Source: Pseudoalteromonas rubra (GTDB lineage: Bacteria > Pseudomonadota > Gammaproteobacteria > Enterobacterales > Alteromonadaceae). From it: a DNA stretch of 64,000 nucleotides. Below are positions 1-9,164 of the stretch, in pieces. Position numbers and translations under genes: made by a program. Numbering within the stretch: position 1 is the stretch's first letter; each line of letters opens with the position of its first letter. The notes below the pieces were generated by a model. That model was given only the letters and a program-made list of their open reading frames with translations. It was not told the DNA's origin and did no database searches. Where the stretch lies: positions 930,001 to 994,000 of the forward strand of contig NZ_AHCD03000044.1 of NCBI RefSeq assembly GCF_000238295.3. Reading direction: 5' to 3'.

Positions 1-940
1 AGCGGCTGCTTTCAACGGCTTCACTCAGTGCGGAGGCTGTCTGCTCTGCATTACTGGCGATTTCTCCAGTTGCATATGTCATCTGATCGACTGCGGTCGA
101 TATTTTGGCAATCTCAGATTGTTGCTGTTGCGCAGCCTGGGCGCTTCTGTGCGCTTGTTGTGTGCTGTCCTCAGCTTGTTGCGCTAGTGTTTTTGCCGTA
201 CTGGCTGTATCGAGCAAGGTATTTTGAAGTCTGTCAAAAAAGCCATTTACGATCCGAGACAAGTTGGTTTCCTCAGCTGATTCAATGCGATCAGTCAGAT
301 CGCCATCGGCCCCTTTTTGAACCAGGCCAATAACCTGAGTTGAGGCAACGAATTTGATGTTGCCATCCAGTATGTAGTAGATGGCGATGGCTGCCCCAAT
401 CACTGCAATAACAATATGGTAAAGCAAGGGGGCTATCAGCCCCCAGTCGGTTTGATCGCCCCAGGAGAATATAATAATTGGCGTGCCCCATAATTGTGCG
501 CCAATGCTCTGGCAGTAGGTCATGGTCAGGTGGTGTGCAACGGTAACACCAATGAGCGTCAGTAGCGGAACGACATCCCGATAACGGATCAAAATGGTAA
601 AGTTTAGAAAGAATATAAAATGGCCCTCACCGAGGCCGTTTGCCTGTTGGATCGAAATGGCCATCATCGCTGTTAGTCCAACAGCCATAATGATGCGGGT
701 TATGAGTGCTCCCGGCATGGTTTTATAAGCTGCGAGGCAAATAGCAAAAACCGCACCGCCACCCAGGATCCCAAGGGTGAAGTAGCCATTTTGCCATGGC
801 GTTAGCAGAGCCACCATAAAATAGAAAGCAAGCAGGGTCATCAGTACGATCTTATCAGCGCGCTTGAAGTCTTCGGTAAATCTGGCTTTCATATAATCGC
901 TGAGATTGTTGTCATAGCAAATTAGCAGATTTTTTAGCAT
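1..940 (-). CDS. Methyl-accepting chemotaxis protein, partial (C-terminus beyond the window)
   Basis: The minus strand is open from an ATG at 940 to the window edge, giving about 313 residues with no stop. A GAGG Shine-Dalgarno lies just upstream. The N-terminal ~175 residues form several hydrophobic membrane segments rather than a classical periplasmic sensor loop. A HAMP-like stretch (VQKGADGDLTDRI) follows, and then the start of the MCP signalling helix, rich in Gln, Ala, Ser and Thr. The conserved hairpin tip that binds CheA/CheW is not in the window. The start lies 11 bp after the stop of the SCO-like gene, so the two are probably cotranscribed. This suggests, by inference only, a receptor for a redox, copper or respiratory cue. 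Confidence 0.85.
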   Translation of the reverse strand, partial: MLKNLLICYDNNLSDYMKARFTEDFKRADKIVLMTLLAFYFMVALLTPWQNGYFTLGILGGGAVFAICLAAYKTMPGALITRIIMAVGLTAMMAISIQQANGLGEGHFIFFLNFTILIRYRDVVPLLTLIGVTVAHHLTMTYCQSIGAQLWGTPIIIFSWGDQTDWGLIAPLLYHIVIAVIGAAIAIYYILDGNIKFVASTQVIGLVQKGADGDLTDRIESAEETNLSRIVNGFFDRLQNTLLDTASTAKTLAQQAEDSTQQAHRSAQAAQQQQSEIAKISTAVDQMTYATGEIASNAEQTASALSEAVESSR

Positions 941-951
941 GGTGTGCCTCT

Positions 952-1467
952 TTAATAAAGCTCATCTTTTAGCGTTGTAAAGTCAAAGGTTTCTGGGTTG
1001 TAAGCCTTGACTATTCGCCATTGTTGTTGAGTGCGATTGAGCAGATATGTACGCCCCTGATGCCTGATCTGCTCACCACTTTGTTGAATGTTCAGACCAA
1101 AATCCTGACTAAGCTGAGTTAGCAATTCTGCGTTAGCATGGACGCCTGAAAAAGCGCTATGGTAAGAGCGGGCATGGCGCTGCGCTTGTTGGGTGGAACT
1201 GTTCTCGTCTATATCAACGAACACGATGTGTGGCCACTGGGTTTGCTGCTCTGTGTTGTCTAATAAACTTTTTAGAATGAGGAGGGTCGTAGGGCAAACG
1301 CCTCCACAGTGACTAAAGCCAAAAAATACCACGGCTCTATCGCTTCCCGAGTGCGCTAAAAATGGCGCCTCTACTTTGCGGTTACTTTCAAGCGGTAAAA
1401 ACGGCAGTCCAAAAATAATCCCCAGTAACAGGCAAAGTAGCAACACCATAAACGATGATTTCAGCAT
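952..1467 (-). CDS. SCO1/SenC-family thioredoxin-fold protein
   Basis: This 171-residue protein has one N-terminal membrane anchor (about residues 7-25) and a thioredoxin-like domain facing the periplasm. The SCO hallmark CxxxCP is present as CGGVCP (Cys54, Cys58). His136, in the RHQGRTYLLN segment, sits where the family has its third copper ligand. SCO proteins deliver copper to cytochrome c oxidase CuA or act as thiol-disulfide reductases. No oxidase genes are visible nearby; the next gene in the probable operon is an MCP. Family assignment is firm, substrate unknown. Confidence 0.8.
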   Translation of the reverse strand: MLKSSFMVLLLCLLLGIIFGLPFLPLESNRKVEAPFLAHSGSDRAVVFFGFSHCGGVCPTTLLILKSLLDNTEQQTQWPHIVFVDIDENSSTQQAQRHARSYHSAFSGVHANAELLTQLSQDFGLNIQQSGEQIRHQGRTYLLNRTQQQWRIVKAYNPETFDFTTLKDELY

Positions 1468-1644
1468 AAAGTTTTCGACAAAGGACTGTCTACCATCACT
1501 AAACTGTAGCCAGCAAAGGGGAAATCGGCAATTTAGTTTAGCTTTTTGAGCTGTTCGGCTGAGATTCTAAGCCAGGTTTGCTATCTGTCGAAAAGTTTTG
1601 TTTTCTGATTGTGTGATTCCATCTGTATCGTTTTACCCTTATGA

Positions 1645-1680
1645 AAAAGGCTTGCCAGATTGGCAAGCCTTTTGTCTTTT
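1645..1680 (-). terminator. Rho-independent terminator
   Basis: A perfect 13-bp stem (1645-1657 with 1661-1673) closes a 3-nt loop. Read on the minus strand it is followed by a T-run, just after the stop of the S9 peptidase gene at 1701. T-rich sequence also follows on the plus strand, so it may work in both directions. Confidence 0.85.
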
Positions 1681-1700
1681 TAAATAGCAAAAACAGACGG

Positions 1701-3764
1701 TTACTTGTTTTGCTCTTTCACCGCTTTTAATTTAGCTGCGTGGTCAATCTCATACGCCGGCATGTCTTTGTTGCCGTGGATCAGGTAGTTGTCCATCCAG
1801 CGCATCAAGCGCAGGCTGTAGTCATACTGAGCGGCGACTTTGCGGTTACCATGGCCTTCGCCCGGGTAGTAAACCAGACGTACGTCTTTGTCTTGTACCT
1901 TCATGTAGCGGTATAGCTCCATAGACTGAGCCGGGTGAACGCGCGGGTCGTCTTTACCATGCATGATCAACAGTGGCGTTTTTGACTGGCCAGCCCAGTA
2001 AATCGGACTGCGTTCAAGGTACCATTGCCATTTCTGCCACGGGTAAGAGCGGGCATGCACAAGGAACATTTCGTTTGAGATGTCGGTCGTGCCAAACTTA
2101 GATAGCTGGTTGGTCACACCCACAAACATCACACTGGCGGCGAAATGCTCGGTCAGTTTAGTCGCGCCCCAGGCTGAAGCGTAACCACCGTAAGAGCCAC
2201 CTGTGATGCCAACACGCTTGCTGTCGACCAGACCCATTTCAACCAGGTGATCTTTCATGTCGACCAGATCGTCAAACTCTTTACCGGCATAGTCGCCCTG
2301 ACCCAGTTTAGAGTAGTCAACGCCTTTACCTGTTGAGCCGCGGTAGTTAGGGTAGAAGACTGCGTAGCCGCGTGCTGCCCCCATTTGACCCGGATCTGAA
2401 TAGCTGGTCAGCCAGCCGTTTCTGTCATGACTTTCCGGGCCACCGTGTACCGCCATGATGAGTGGGTAACGCTTGCCTTCCTGGTAGTCCAGTGGGTAGA
2501 TAAGCACACCGCCAATTTCCACACCGTCGCGGGCTTTGAAATTAATCGCTTCTTGCTTTGCCAGGCGTTTGTTGTCTAACCAGGGGTTTGAGTTGGTTAA
2601 ACGGGTTGGCTTTTTAGAGCGAACCATAAATACTTCACTTGGGTGTTTCGGGCTTTCTGCACGTACGCCGATGGTTTTGTCTGAGTCTGATACTGACAGG
2701 CTTTGTGCGATAAACTTACCTTCTTTAACCAGCTTTTTGTACTTGCTTGATCCAACTTTCACTTGCGCAATGAAGGTTTCTGCGCCGACATCGGCAATAA
2801 AGTTCAGAACATTTTTGCGATTTGACCATTCAAAATCTTTGAAATGGCCCATAAAGTTCGGGATCCATTCTTCCACTTTGCCGGTTTTGGCATTGGCCAG
2901 GAACAGGCGGCCTTTGGCCGGGTCGTGCTTGTCTTCCGCGCCTAAAATGGCAATGTACTTACCATCATGAGAGAATTCAGCTTCACCCAGTTTCCCTTCG
3001 GTTTTGAACGAAGTGGTGATTTTCTGCGTCGCTACGTCCATTACGTGCCACTTGGACTTCATGTATTGGTCGTCGATCAATGCAGTCGGCTGTGTCTTCA
3101 CCAATAGTTTACTGGCATCGTCAGACCAGTTGATGTCACTCACGTAACCTTCAACAGGGACCACGGCAGGAGTCAGAGGTTTGTTTGTCTTTGCCAGGTC
3201 GACCAAGTGTAACTGCTTGTTTTTCAGGCCAAGCTCATATACTTCAGCCATAAAACCGAGCTTTTTAAGCTCTTTTTCGCTTGCATCTTTGGCCGGCATG
3301 GCCAGAATAGCGACCTGCTTACCGTTGGGACTCAGGCGATACTTGCTGATAGAGGTGCCTTTCAGAGACAGCACTTTTTGCGCCTCACCACCGTCTACTG
3401 CGATGCGATAAAGTGAAGTGAATTTGTCTGCTTTTTTCTTGGCCGTAAAGTAAATAAATTTACCATCTGCAGACCATTCAATTTTACCTACGTTGATTTT
3501 ACCTGTGATGAAAGGTACTTCATTACCTTCGTCATCAACAACATACAGCTCGCTGTAGTTTTTACCGTTGCTGTCTACATACAGCTCACGGGGGACAGAG
3601 CGACGAAATGCAACTGACTCTCCATCAGGGCTAACGGCTGTTTGGATAACGCGTTGAATTGTAGGGATATCTTCAACTGTGATTGTGTCATTTGCCGATG
3701 AGGCAAAGGTGCTGGCACTGGCAAGGCCAATGGCAAGCGCGAGCGAGGTTTTAATTAGTTTCAT
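1701..3764 (-). CDS. Secreted S9 family prolyl oligopeptidase-type peptidase
   Basis: This 687-residue protein starts with a Sec signal peptide (cleavage expected after ASTFA, about residue 21). Residues ~30-380 form a beta-propeller with repeated SPDGxxVAF / SxDGKxIxF blades. The C-terminal alpha/beta hydrolase domain carries an intact S9 triad: Ser524 in GGSYGGY, Asp606 in HGKDDPRV and His638 in GEGHGNR. It matches the acylaminoacyl-peptidase/dipeptidyl-peptidase branch and should hydrolyse short peptides in the periplasm or outside the cell. It is a single-gene unit with its own terminator. The exact specificity cannot be read from sequence. Confidence 0.9.
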   Translation of the reverse strand: MKLIKTSLALAIGLASASTFASSANDTITVEDIPTIQRVIQTAVSPDGESVAFRRSVPRELYVDSNGKNYSELYVVDDEGNEVPFITGKINVGKIEWSADGKFIYFTAKKKADKFTSLYRIAVDGGEAQKVLSLKGTSISKYRLSPNGKQVAILAMPAKDASEKELKKLGFMAEVYELGLKNKQLHLVDLAKTNKPLTPAVVPVEGYVSDINWSDDASKLLVKTQPTALIDDQYMKSKWHVMDVATQKITTSFKTEGKLGEAEFSHDGKYIAILGAEDKHDPAKGRLFLANAKTGKVEEWIPNFMGHFKDFEWSNRKNVLNFIADVGAETFIAQVKVGSSKYKKLVKEGKFIAQSLSVSDSDKTIGVRAESPKHPSEVFMVRSKKPTRLTNSNPWLDNKRLAKQEAINFKARDGVEIGGVLIYPLDYQEGKRYPLIMAVHGGPESHDRNGWLTSYSDPGQMGAARGYAVFYPNYRGSTGKGVDYSKLGQGDYAGKEFDDLVDMKDHLVEMGLVDSKRVGITGGSYGGYASAWGATKLTEHFAASVMFVGVTNQLSKFGTTDISNEMFLVHARSYPWQKWQWYLERSPIYWAGQSKTPLLIMHGKDDPRVHPAQSMELYRYMKVQDKDVRLVYYPGEGHGNRKVAAQYDYSLRLMRWMDNYLIHGNKDMPAYEIDHAAKLKAVKEQNK

Positions 3765-3948
3765 AAATGTTCTCTGGGATTACGCTTTCTTATAAACTAG
3801 ACCGCGAAGTGTAGTGCTAGTGAGTAATATTTTACTTTAGCGCTGACTGAAAACCAGTGTTTGCGATTAACTGTCTGCTTTATGGGATAAATAATTGCGG
3901 TATATCAATCAAGTGACATATTTTGCTGATAAGGAGTACGAGACCAGT

Positions 3949-4425
3949 ATGTCAGATTCCAGGATTCACCCGTTAGATACCCGGATCCCGCCTGTAGTTG
4001 TACTGTTGTTGCATCTGATCCTTAGTTGGGGGCTGGTTCAGCTATTCGGGCGTGTGGAGTTGGGTGAGGGGATAAGGCTGTGTGGTGCTTTTCTACTGAG
4101 TTCTGTTGGCGTGGGAGTCGCACTGGCTGGCGTGATTGCATTTCGCCGCCACAAAACCAGCGTTGATCCGGTACATATAGATAAAGCCTCAACCCTGGTT
4201 ACCAGCGGCATATATCGTATTACCCGAAACCCCATGTATCTGGGCTTCCTGTGCTTACTATTGGCCTTTAACTGGTATCTCGCTGCGCCAGTGGGGATGC
4301 TTACAGCACTGAGTTTTATCGCTTATTTAACCCGTTTTCAAATCAAACCAGAAGAGCGCTTCTTGCTTAACAGCTATGGACAAGCATACAGAGATTTTCT
4401 GACCACAACCCGACGCTGGCTCTAG
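3949..4425 (+). CDS. Isoprenylcysteine carboxyl methyltransferase-like (ICMT/PEMT) membrane methyltransferase
   Basis: About 158 residues with roughly four membrane segments. The SAM-binding signature of the family is at the C-terminal half: TSGIYRITRNPMYLGF followed by KPEERFL and YGQAYRDF. Bacterial members methylate small lipids or unknown substrates in the inner membrane. The ATG at 3949 is preferred over an in-frame ATG 54 bp upstream because AAGGAG lies at 3931-3936 and the upstream residues are not hydrophobic or conserved-looking. The gene stands alone, and a MITE-like repeat begins 4 bp after its stop. Confidence 0.8.
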   Translation: MSDSRIHPLDTRIPPVVVLLLHLILSWGLVQLFGRVELGEGIRLCGAFLLSSVGVGVALAGVIAFRRHKTSVDPVHIDKASTLVTSGIYRITRNPMYLGFLCLLLAFNWYLAAPVGMLTALSFIAYLTRFQIKPEERFLLNSYGQAYRDFLTTTRRWL

Positions 4426-4429
4426 CATG

Positions 4430-4602
4430 ATACCAACTTCACTTATTACCTGTTCAATTTGAAGGGGAAATAGGGCGCTAAAGGCGCTAAACACTTCTCT
4501 TTTAGAATCTGATACTTTAGACAAAGATTCACAAATTTTCGTCTGGTTATCGATCCTATTTTTTCGCCTCAAAATAGCACACTTAATTAAGTAAATTGGT
4601 AT
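4430..4602. repeat. MITE-like interspersed repeat, copy A (173 bp)
   Basis: The ends are imperfect inverted repeats: ATACCAACTTCACTTA on the left and TTAATTAAGTAAATTGGTAT on the right. The same ends and parts of the interior (TTCTC.TTTAGAA, TCGCCTCAAAATAG.ACACTTAATTAAG) recur in copy B at 23879-24088. The right end stops 2 bp before the stop codon of the next minus-strand gene. No transposase is encoded. A TA target duplication is possible because both edges read TA, but this is not proven. Confidence 0.75.
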
Positions 4603-4604
4603 GA

Positions 4605-5237
4605 CTATTTTGTTGCGACTTGCCTGAATTGGGCTCTGATATCATCCGGCATGCCCCAGGAGTACTGCATCAAAATGGTATCAAACACAGCTTGCCAGGC
4701 GGGGCTTTGGCTATCATTTAACTGGTTCATTTGTTTGCTGAGTAAGCGCTTAATTTCTGACACATTATGATAATCGGGCCAAATGGCCTTTGCTGCGCTA
4801 AATTGTGAGAGCGCTTCGGATGCATCCCGTGCCAGGATAGCATTAAATCCAGCCCGCTCATATTGGTCTACCTGTGCTTTTGTGTCTGATAAAAGCGGTG
4901 TCTCTGTCAGTAAAGCGGTTTGTTTTACATTGGACAGTTGCTTGGTCAGGTTAACCTGGATGCCGTCTACCTTTTTTAGGAGTGCTGTCGGCTCCTGGCT
5001 GGCCTCAATGTCTTTTTTGAGCTGTGCTATCTGTGCCTCGTAGTTGCTGCTGATATCTTCAATTTGTTTACCCAGCTTCAATCCAAACGCATCAACCTCT
5101 CGTTGCTCAATGATTTTGAATAGCTTATCGCCATAGACAGCAAAGGCGAGGATCAATATTGCGGGCCACAGAAAGACCTTGATGTAATCGAGTACCAGTC
5201 GATAGGCAGCCAGTTTTTGTTCTGTGTTGTCGTTCAT
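4605..5237 (-). CDS. Membrane-anchored coiled-coil protein of unknown function
   Basis: 210 residues. One membrane segment (about residues 17-36) is followed by a charged, heptad-rich coiled coil (~45-110). A helical C-terminal half (~115-200) includes a TPR-like stretch around YERAGFNAILARDASEALSQF. I do not recognise a named family. It is monocistronic, and its 3' end abuts MITE-like copy A, so the repeat may supply the transcript end. Confidence 0.6.
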   Translation of the reverse strand: MNDNTEQKLAAYRLVLDYIKVFLWPAILILAFAVYGDKLFKIIEQREVDAFGLKLGKQIEDISSNYEAQIAQLKKDIEASQEPTALLKKVDGIQVNLTKQLSNVKQTALLTETPLLSDTKAQVDQYERAGFNAILARDASEALSQFSAAKAIWPDYHNVSEIKRLLSKQMNQLNDSQSPAWQAVFDTILMQYSWGMPDDIRAQFRQVATK

Positions 5238-5340
5238 GGTGAGCTCCTTTGCACCCGAGTGTGACTTTGATTGTCACCCAAAATGCGTTTGAAGCAAAGG
5301 AGAGATTGAGTAGTCGCAACTACAGGCAAAGAAGCCATTT

Positions 5341-5369
5341 GGCAACACCTTGACTGTTTAGGTGTTGCC
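5341..5369 (-). terminator. Possible terminator hairpin after the ThrE-like gene
   Basis: Perfect 10-bp inverted repeat GGCAACACCT / AGGTGTTGCC with a 9-nt loop, 10 bp past the ThrE-like stop at 5379. The T-tract on the minus strand is poor, so Rho-independent termination is only possible. Confidence 0.4.
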
Positions 5370-5378
5370 AAACACGAT

Positions 5379-6605
5379 TTACAGGCTCTTCTTCGGTGGC
5401 AGTGCCACGTTGGCAAAGATAAGGCCGGCAATCAGAGACATGAAGATCAAAAAGGTCTGCTGGCCGATGTGATCGGCTGCCACAAAGTTCTGCCCCTCAA
5501 TTAGCGAGTTTAAACCAATATAGGTTTTTGACCCGGGCACCAGCACAATCAACCCCTGCATCGCGACAATCGAGGCAGGCGCGTTGACGGTGCGGTTAAA
5601 TACATTACTGAACACACCTACAGCAAATGCGCCGACAAAAGTCCCCAGTGAATAGTCGAGGTAGATGGCGGATCCTATGCTGGCAGCATAGGCAATAAAA
5701 CCTGATGCGATAGACCAGCTGGCGTGTTTCAGCTTAGTGCGGAAAATCACAATCAGGCTGTTACACAGCAGCAATATTGCCATCCAGGCTGTCCATTTCG
5801 GGAGCGGATCGGGCTGCACATAATCGCTCTGTCCAAACAGGAAAAAGCCAATACTGATACCTAAAAACGCACCAAAGTACAGTTTAAACAGCAACATAAT
5901 GGCATCCATGACCCGAGCTGTCCCTGATACTAAGTGGCGTGCAGATAGCTCAGCAAAGCCAAGAGCCAGTGCCAGGCCAGGTATAAATACGATTATCGCC
6001 GAAAGGACCACTAGCCGGATATTGACCATAGGGTCCAGATACGACGAAATCGCACAGGCAGCCAGCGCAGAAGCGATTGCCACTACGGGCTCCAGCATGT
6101 GCGTTACGCGCTTTGAGCGAGTTGACCAGAGGACGAAGATAAAGACCAGAATCGACAACACAGCAGACCAAAGCACATCATTCCAGCTGGTGCCCATTAG
6201 CATTGCAAAGGCACCTCCTGACACCGCAAACGCGATACCCGTGAGTAGCCGTCCGTAGGGGTCTTTTGCCTGAGTTATGGCATCCAGATTCTGATCTGCT
6301 TGCTCGACACTGAGCTCTCCTGCCAGCATTCGATTCACGACATCATCTGTATCGGCCAGTGAACCAAGGTTGTGGTCACCGGGCTCTACGCGGGCAACAT
6401 GGGTGTACTCATCCTCGTGTCCTTCAGTCCAGATCACAAAAGTGACGGACGTTGGAGACATAACAAAGGACGACTTAAGCCCCAGGTGGGTGGCAACTTC
6501 CATCAGATGGGCCTCCAGGCGATAAGCCGGGGTTCCGTATTGATGAAGCATTTTGCCTAATTTAACAATAAACTTACGCTTTTGTGTAAAGGTGGCTGAG
6601 TTCAA
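5379..6605 (-). CDS. ThrE-family threonine/serine exporter-like protein (fused DUF1212 and DUF3815)
   Basis: 408 residues. The N-terminal cytoplasmic domain (~1-115) has the DUF1212 features LHQYGTPAYRLE and the DPYGRL segment. About ten hydrophobic segments follow, covering both ThrE halves, with the family motif FIPGLALALGFAELSARHLVSGTARV near residue 210-235 and LVPGSKTYIG near 355. Many proteobacteria split this into YjjP and YjjB; here it is one chain as in Corynebacterium ThrE. The likely role is inner-membrane export of threonine, serine or similar small metabolites. It is monocistronic. Confidence 0.8.
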   Translation of the reverse strand: MNSATFTQKRKFIVKLGKMLHQYGTPAYRLEAHLMEVATHLGLKSSFVMSPTSVTFVIWTEGHEDEYTHVARVEPGDHNLGSLADTDDVVNRMLAGELSVEQADQNLDAITQAKDPYGRLLTGIAFAVSGGAFAMLMGTSWNDVLWSAVLSILVFIFVLWSTRSKRVTHMLEPVVAIASALAACAISSYLDPMVNIRLVVLSAIIVFIPGLALALGFAELSARHLVSGTARVMDAIMLLFKLYFGAFLGISIGFFLFGQSDYVQPDPLPKWTAWMAILLLCNSLIVIFRTKLKHASWSIASGFIAYAASIGSAIYLDYSLGTFVGAFAVGVFSNVFNRTVNAPASIVAMQGLIVLVPGSKTYIGLNSLIEGQNFVAADHIGQQTFLIFMSLIAGLIFANVALPPKKSL

Positions 6606-6740
6606 CGGCGTGTAACCTAATTATAAGTAAAAATCGACAGCGACTTAGTGAGTAAGGAAGCTAACAGCTTGTTTCGCCTCCCCACCCAGTTTAGGCAATA
6701 ACCTAAGTTGCCGCGAATTCTAACCACTTCTCACGTAAAT

Positions 6741-7976
6741 TCAACGCATTTTATTTGCATTTTTTGCTTCAATCCATTGGGACATATATTGGGTACTGCG
6801 AAGCGTGTGGTGTCGCAGCATACTGCCGGTGAAGTTTGCCCGCCTGTGTGGGCCCAAATTGGTCAGTAGATTGCTAATCTTTTGTTTTAGTTGAGACTCT
6901 AAAGGTTGCTTATCATAACGCGTCTGTAGCAGGGTCAGCCCGTTTTGTTGCGCCTGCTGATAGCGTACTTCATCCTGGTACAAGGCCACAGCCTCGGCTG
7001 CAAAGGTTTCCGGGCAGTTGCTTATCGCACCGTGCCAGGGCAGGTCGCCATGCATGCCTTCTGCGCCAATCTCTGTGGTCACACACGGTGTCTGTGTGAT
7101 CATTGCTTCGAGCAACTTTCCTTTGATTCCAGCGCCAAAGCGCAATGGGGCAAGACAAACTTTGCTCTGTGCCATCACGCTCAATGCATCTTTCGCCCAC
7201 CCTTTGATCAAAAAGCCGGTTTTAGGGTTGTGTAATGCGGTTGCCTTGGGTGGCGGGTAGGAACCATAAATGTGTAATTCCGCATCTGGCAGTTGTTTAC
7301 GGATCTTCGGCCAAATTTGCTGCAGGTAAAGTACCGCATCCCAGTTCGGGGCGTGGCGAAAATTACCTATGGTCATAAAGTGCTTGCGGGTTTGAAAGTC
7401 TGGCGTTGTGTTATTAAGTGCGCTCAGGTCTACCATAAATGGCAAGTGATGTAATAGGTCGGCGGACACGCCAAACTGTGTAGTGAGCAACTGGTGTTCA
7501 AAATCAGAAATGATCAGCGACAAATCGCATCGCAAAATTGCGGCGATCTCACGTTTAGCCAGCTCACTGTCGAGCAGACTGTCCAGGGTGAAAGTTTGCT
7601 GAGTGCGATGTGCTGCATGGCGGGCATTGCGAAGACACTGCAGGTCTTCGGTGTCGAGGATTTTAAGCGCATCGGGCGCAAATTTATCGACCCGCCAGCC
7701 AAACTGTTCTTCCATCATAAAACGGTCAAACATCACGATATCAGGCTTAAGTTGCGCGATATAGTCGTCAAAGCTACTGCAATTGAGCGTGATGGGGGAA
7801 CAGGTGATCTGTTCCTGGCTTAAATCGGCCATATGCTCTGTTTGCTGGGCCGGGCTGGCAAATTCAACTTGCCAGTTTTGGGCGCGGAAAAAGCGCAGTA
7901 AGGACATCATATGACTGCCGGCGGCCGATGAATTGGGCTCCGGCCAGACATAACCAATTACTAAAACTTGTGTCAT
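6741..7976 (-). CDS. Glycosyltransferase, GT4-like
   Basis: 411 residues with a two-domain GT-B layout. The N-terminal half begins with a Rossmann strand and GYVWPEPNSSAAGSHM. The C-terminal nucleotide-sugar domain shows MTIGNFRHAPNWDAV, LHIYGSYPP, KGWAKD and the GAGIKGKLLEAM...TTEIGAEGM signature of the Glyco_trans_1 group. It should transfer a sugar from a nucleotide donor in the cytoplasm; acceptor unknown. Its ATG directly follows the TAA of the LacI-type gene with zero spacer, so translation is probably coupled. No other polysaccharide genes are nearby, which is unusual. Confidence 0.75.
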   Translation of the reverse strand: MTQVLVIGYVWPEPNSSAAGSHMMSLLRFFRAQNWQVEFASPAQQTEHMADLSQEQITCSPITLNCSSFDDYIAQLKPDIVMFDRFMMEEQFGWRVDKFAPDALKILDTEDLQCLRNARHAAHRTQQTFTLDSLLDSELAKREIAAILRCDLSLIISDFEHQLLTTQFGVSADLLHHLPFMVDLSALNNTTPDFQTRKHFMTIGNFRHAPNWDAVLYLQQIWPKIRKQLPDAELHIYGSYPPPKATALHNPKTGFLIKGWAKDALSVMAQSKVCLAPLRFGAGIKGKLLEAMITQTPCVTTEIGAEGMHGDLPWHGAISNCPETFAAEAVALYQDEVRYQQAQQNGLTLLQTRYDKQPLESQLKQKISNLLTNLGPHRRANFTGSMLRHHTLRSTQYMSQWIEAKNANKMR

Positions 7977-8990
7977 TTAAATGGAAGATTCTCTGAGTTG
8001 TAGCGATACATCCACCAGGGTCCGTACCGCAGGTTGCGATTTATTCATAATTTCTGCCAGTGCCTGGCAGGTGCGTTTACCGATGTCATCTGCATCAATT
8101 CGCACGGATGACAAAGCGGGTTTCATTAATCTGGAATCGGCCAAATCATCAAAACCGACCACTTTGATGTCTTTGCCTGGCGTGAGCCCATGCTCTCGCA
8201 TTGCTTCCATAACGCCATAAGCAATGACGTCACTAAAACAGACGATGGCCTGAGTATCCGGGGATTGCGAATATAGAGTATTAAACGCTTCCCGACCTCC
8301 CTGGCGATTGGTCTGAGCGGTAATTTCAGGCATAGGCTCGGTTACTTTGCGTAACGTGAGTGCGCTGCGAAAGCCAGCTAAACGTTCATGATAATCCGAA
8401 ATCTCGGGTGTACCGCCGACAAAGGCCAGGCGCTCAATTCCCTGTTCGAGTAAATGCATTGTGGCCAGGTGTGTGCCTTTCTGATTGTCGGGCAGAATAC
8501 AGGGGGCGTTACTGTAAGGGATCTCCCGCATGATATTAATAACGGGGAAACCAGAATCGACGAGTTTATTAACCCACTCCATGGTTGTGCCCGGTGCGGG
8601 CACCATGACAAATGCGCTGACGTTGTACTCTTTGAGCGTATTGACGACCTGTTGCTGACGCGTCAAATCCTCACTGGTATTAACCAGCATAGGCACCATA
8701 CCCAGTGCATAAATGTGTTTCTCAAGGCCCACCGCCAGCTGCGCGGAATAAGGGTTAGTCAGGTCGTTGATCACCAATGCGACCAGGTTGGAGCGCTTAC
8801 TACGCAGTGCCGCAGCATCACGGTTATAGACATACCCCAACTTTTCTATAGCAGCGAGTACCTTTTCCCGGCTTTTGTCGCTGACTTTGTCGGAATGGGT
8901 AAGTACCAGGGAAACGGTTGATTTAGATACTTGCGCTTCTCTGGCAACATCGAAGATGGTTACTTTGTCTGGCTTTTTATTGTTGTTCAT
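7977..8990 (-). CDS. LacI-family transcriptional regulator
   Basis: 337 residues. The N-terminal helix-turn-helix is clear (VTIFDVAREAQVSKSTVSLVL, about residues 10-30), followed by the hinge region (LRSKRSNLVALVI). A periplasmic-binding-protein-like sensor domain follows, with VGFDD and the family C-terminus. It should repress or activate sugar-responsive genes after binding a small ligand. The downstream glycosyltransferase starts at the next base, and a LacI-type operator lies upstream at 9006-9022, so autoregulation of the pair is likely. The ligand cannot be inferred. Confidence 0.88.
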   Translation of the reverse strand: MNNNKKPDKVTIFDVAREAQVSKSTVSLVLTHSDKVSDKSREKVLAAIEKLGYVYNRDAAALRSKRSNLVALVINDLTNPYSAQLAVGLEKHIYALGMVPMLVNTSEDLTRQQQVVNTLKEYNVSAFVMVPAPGTTMEWVNKLVDSGFPVINIMREIPYSNAPCILPDNQKGTHLATMHLLEQGIERLAFVGGTPEISDYHERLAGFRSALTLRKVTEPMPEITAQTNRQGGREAFNTLYSQSPDTQAIVCFSDVIAYGVMEAMREHGLTPGKDIKVVGFDDLADSRLMKPALSSVRIDADDIGKRTCQALAEIMNKSQPAVRTLVDVSLQLRESSI

Positions 8991-9005
8991 AATGGCCTGA
9001 ATAGC

Positions 9006-9022
9006 TGATCAAACGGTTGACG
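9006..9022. promoter_or_regulatory. Candidate LacI-family operator
   Basis: TGATCAAACGGTTGACG is an imperfect palindrome centred on CG with the AANCGNTT core common to LacI-family operators. It sits 16 bp upstream of the LacI-type start codon, a typical place for autorepression. Confidence 0.5.
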
Positions 9023-9062
9023 AACGCTAAGTTTACCGTAACTTCGCGCCTAGATGCACGTT

Positions 9063-9164
9063 ATACCACTAACATTAGTGCATAACCAATCTGAGGGCTT
9101 TAATTGGTAGCTCACGGTATTAAAAAATTCTCATTCAGAACAACTAAGTATCAGATATTTTTGT
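9063..9164. repeat. Degenerate MITE-like repeat, copy C (left half)
   Basis: The interior AAAATTCTCATTCAGAACAA followed by CTAAGTATCAGATATTTTTG aligns with copy B (AAATTTCTCATTTAGAACAA, CTAAATAGCAAAATTTTTG). It lies at nearly the same distance (about 70 bp) from an ATACCA left end. The right end is not recognisable, so this is a decayed or truncated copy. Confidence 0.5.

Noticed and set aside
4327..4572. 81-codon minus-strand ORF
   Set aside because: It runs across the 3' end of the ICMT-like gene and into MITE-like copy A; the sequence is explained by the repeat.
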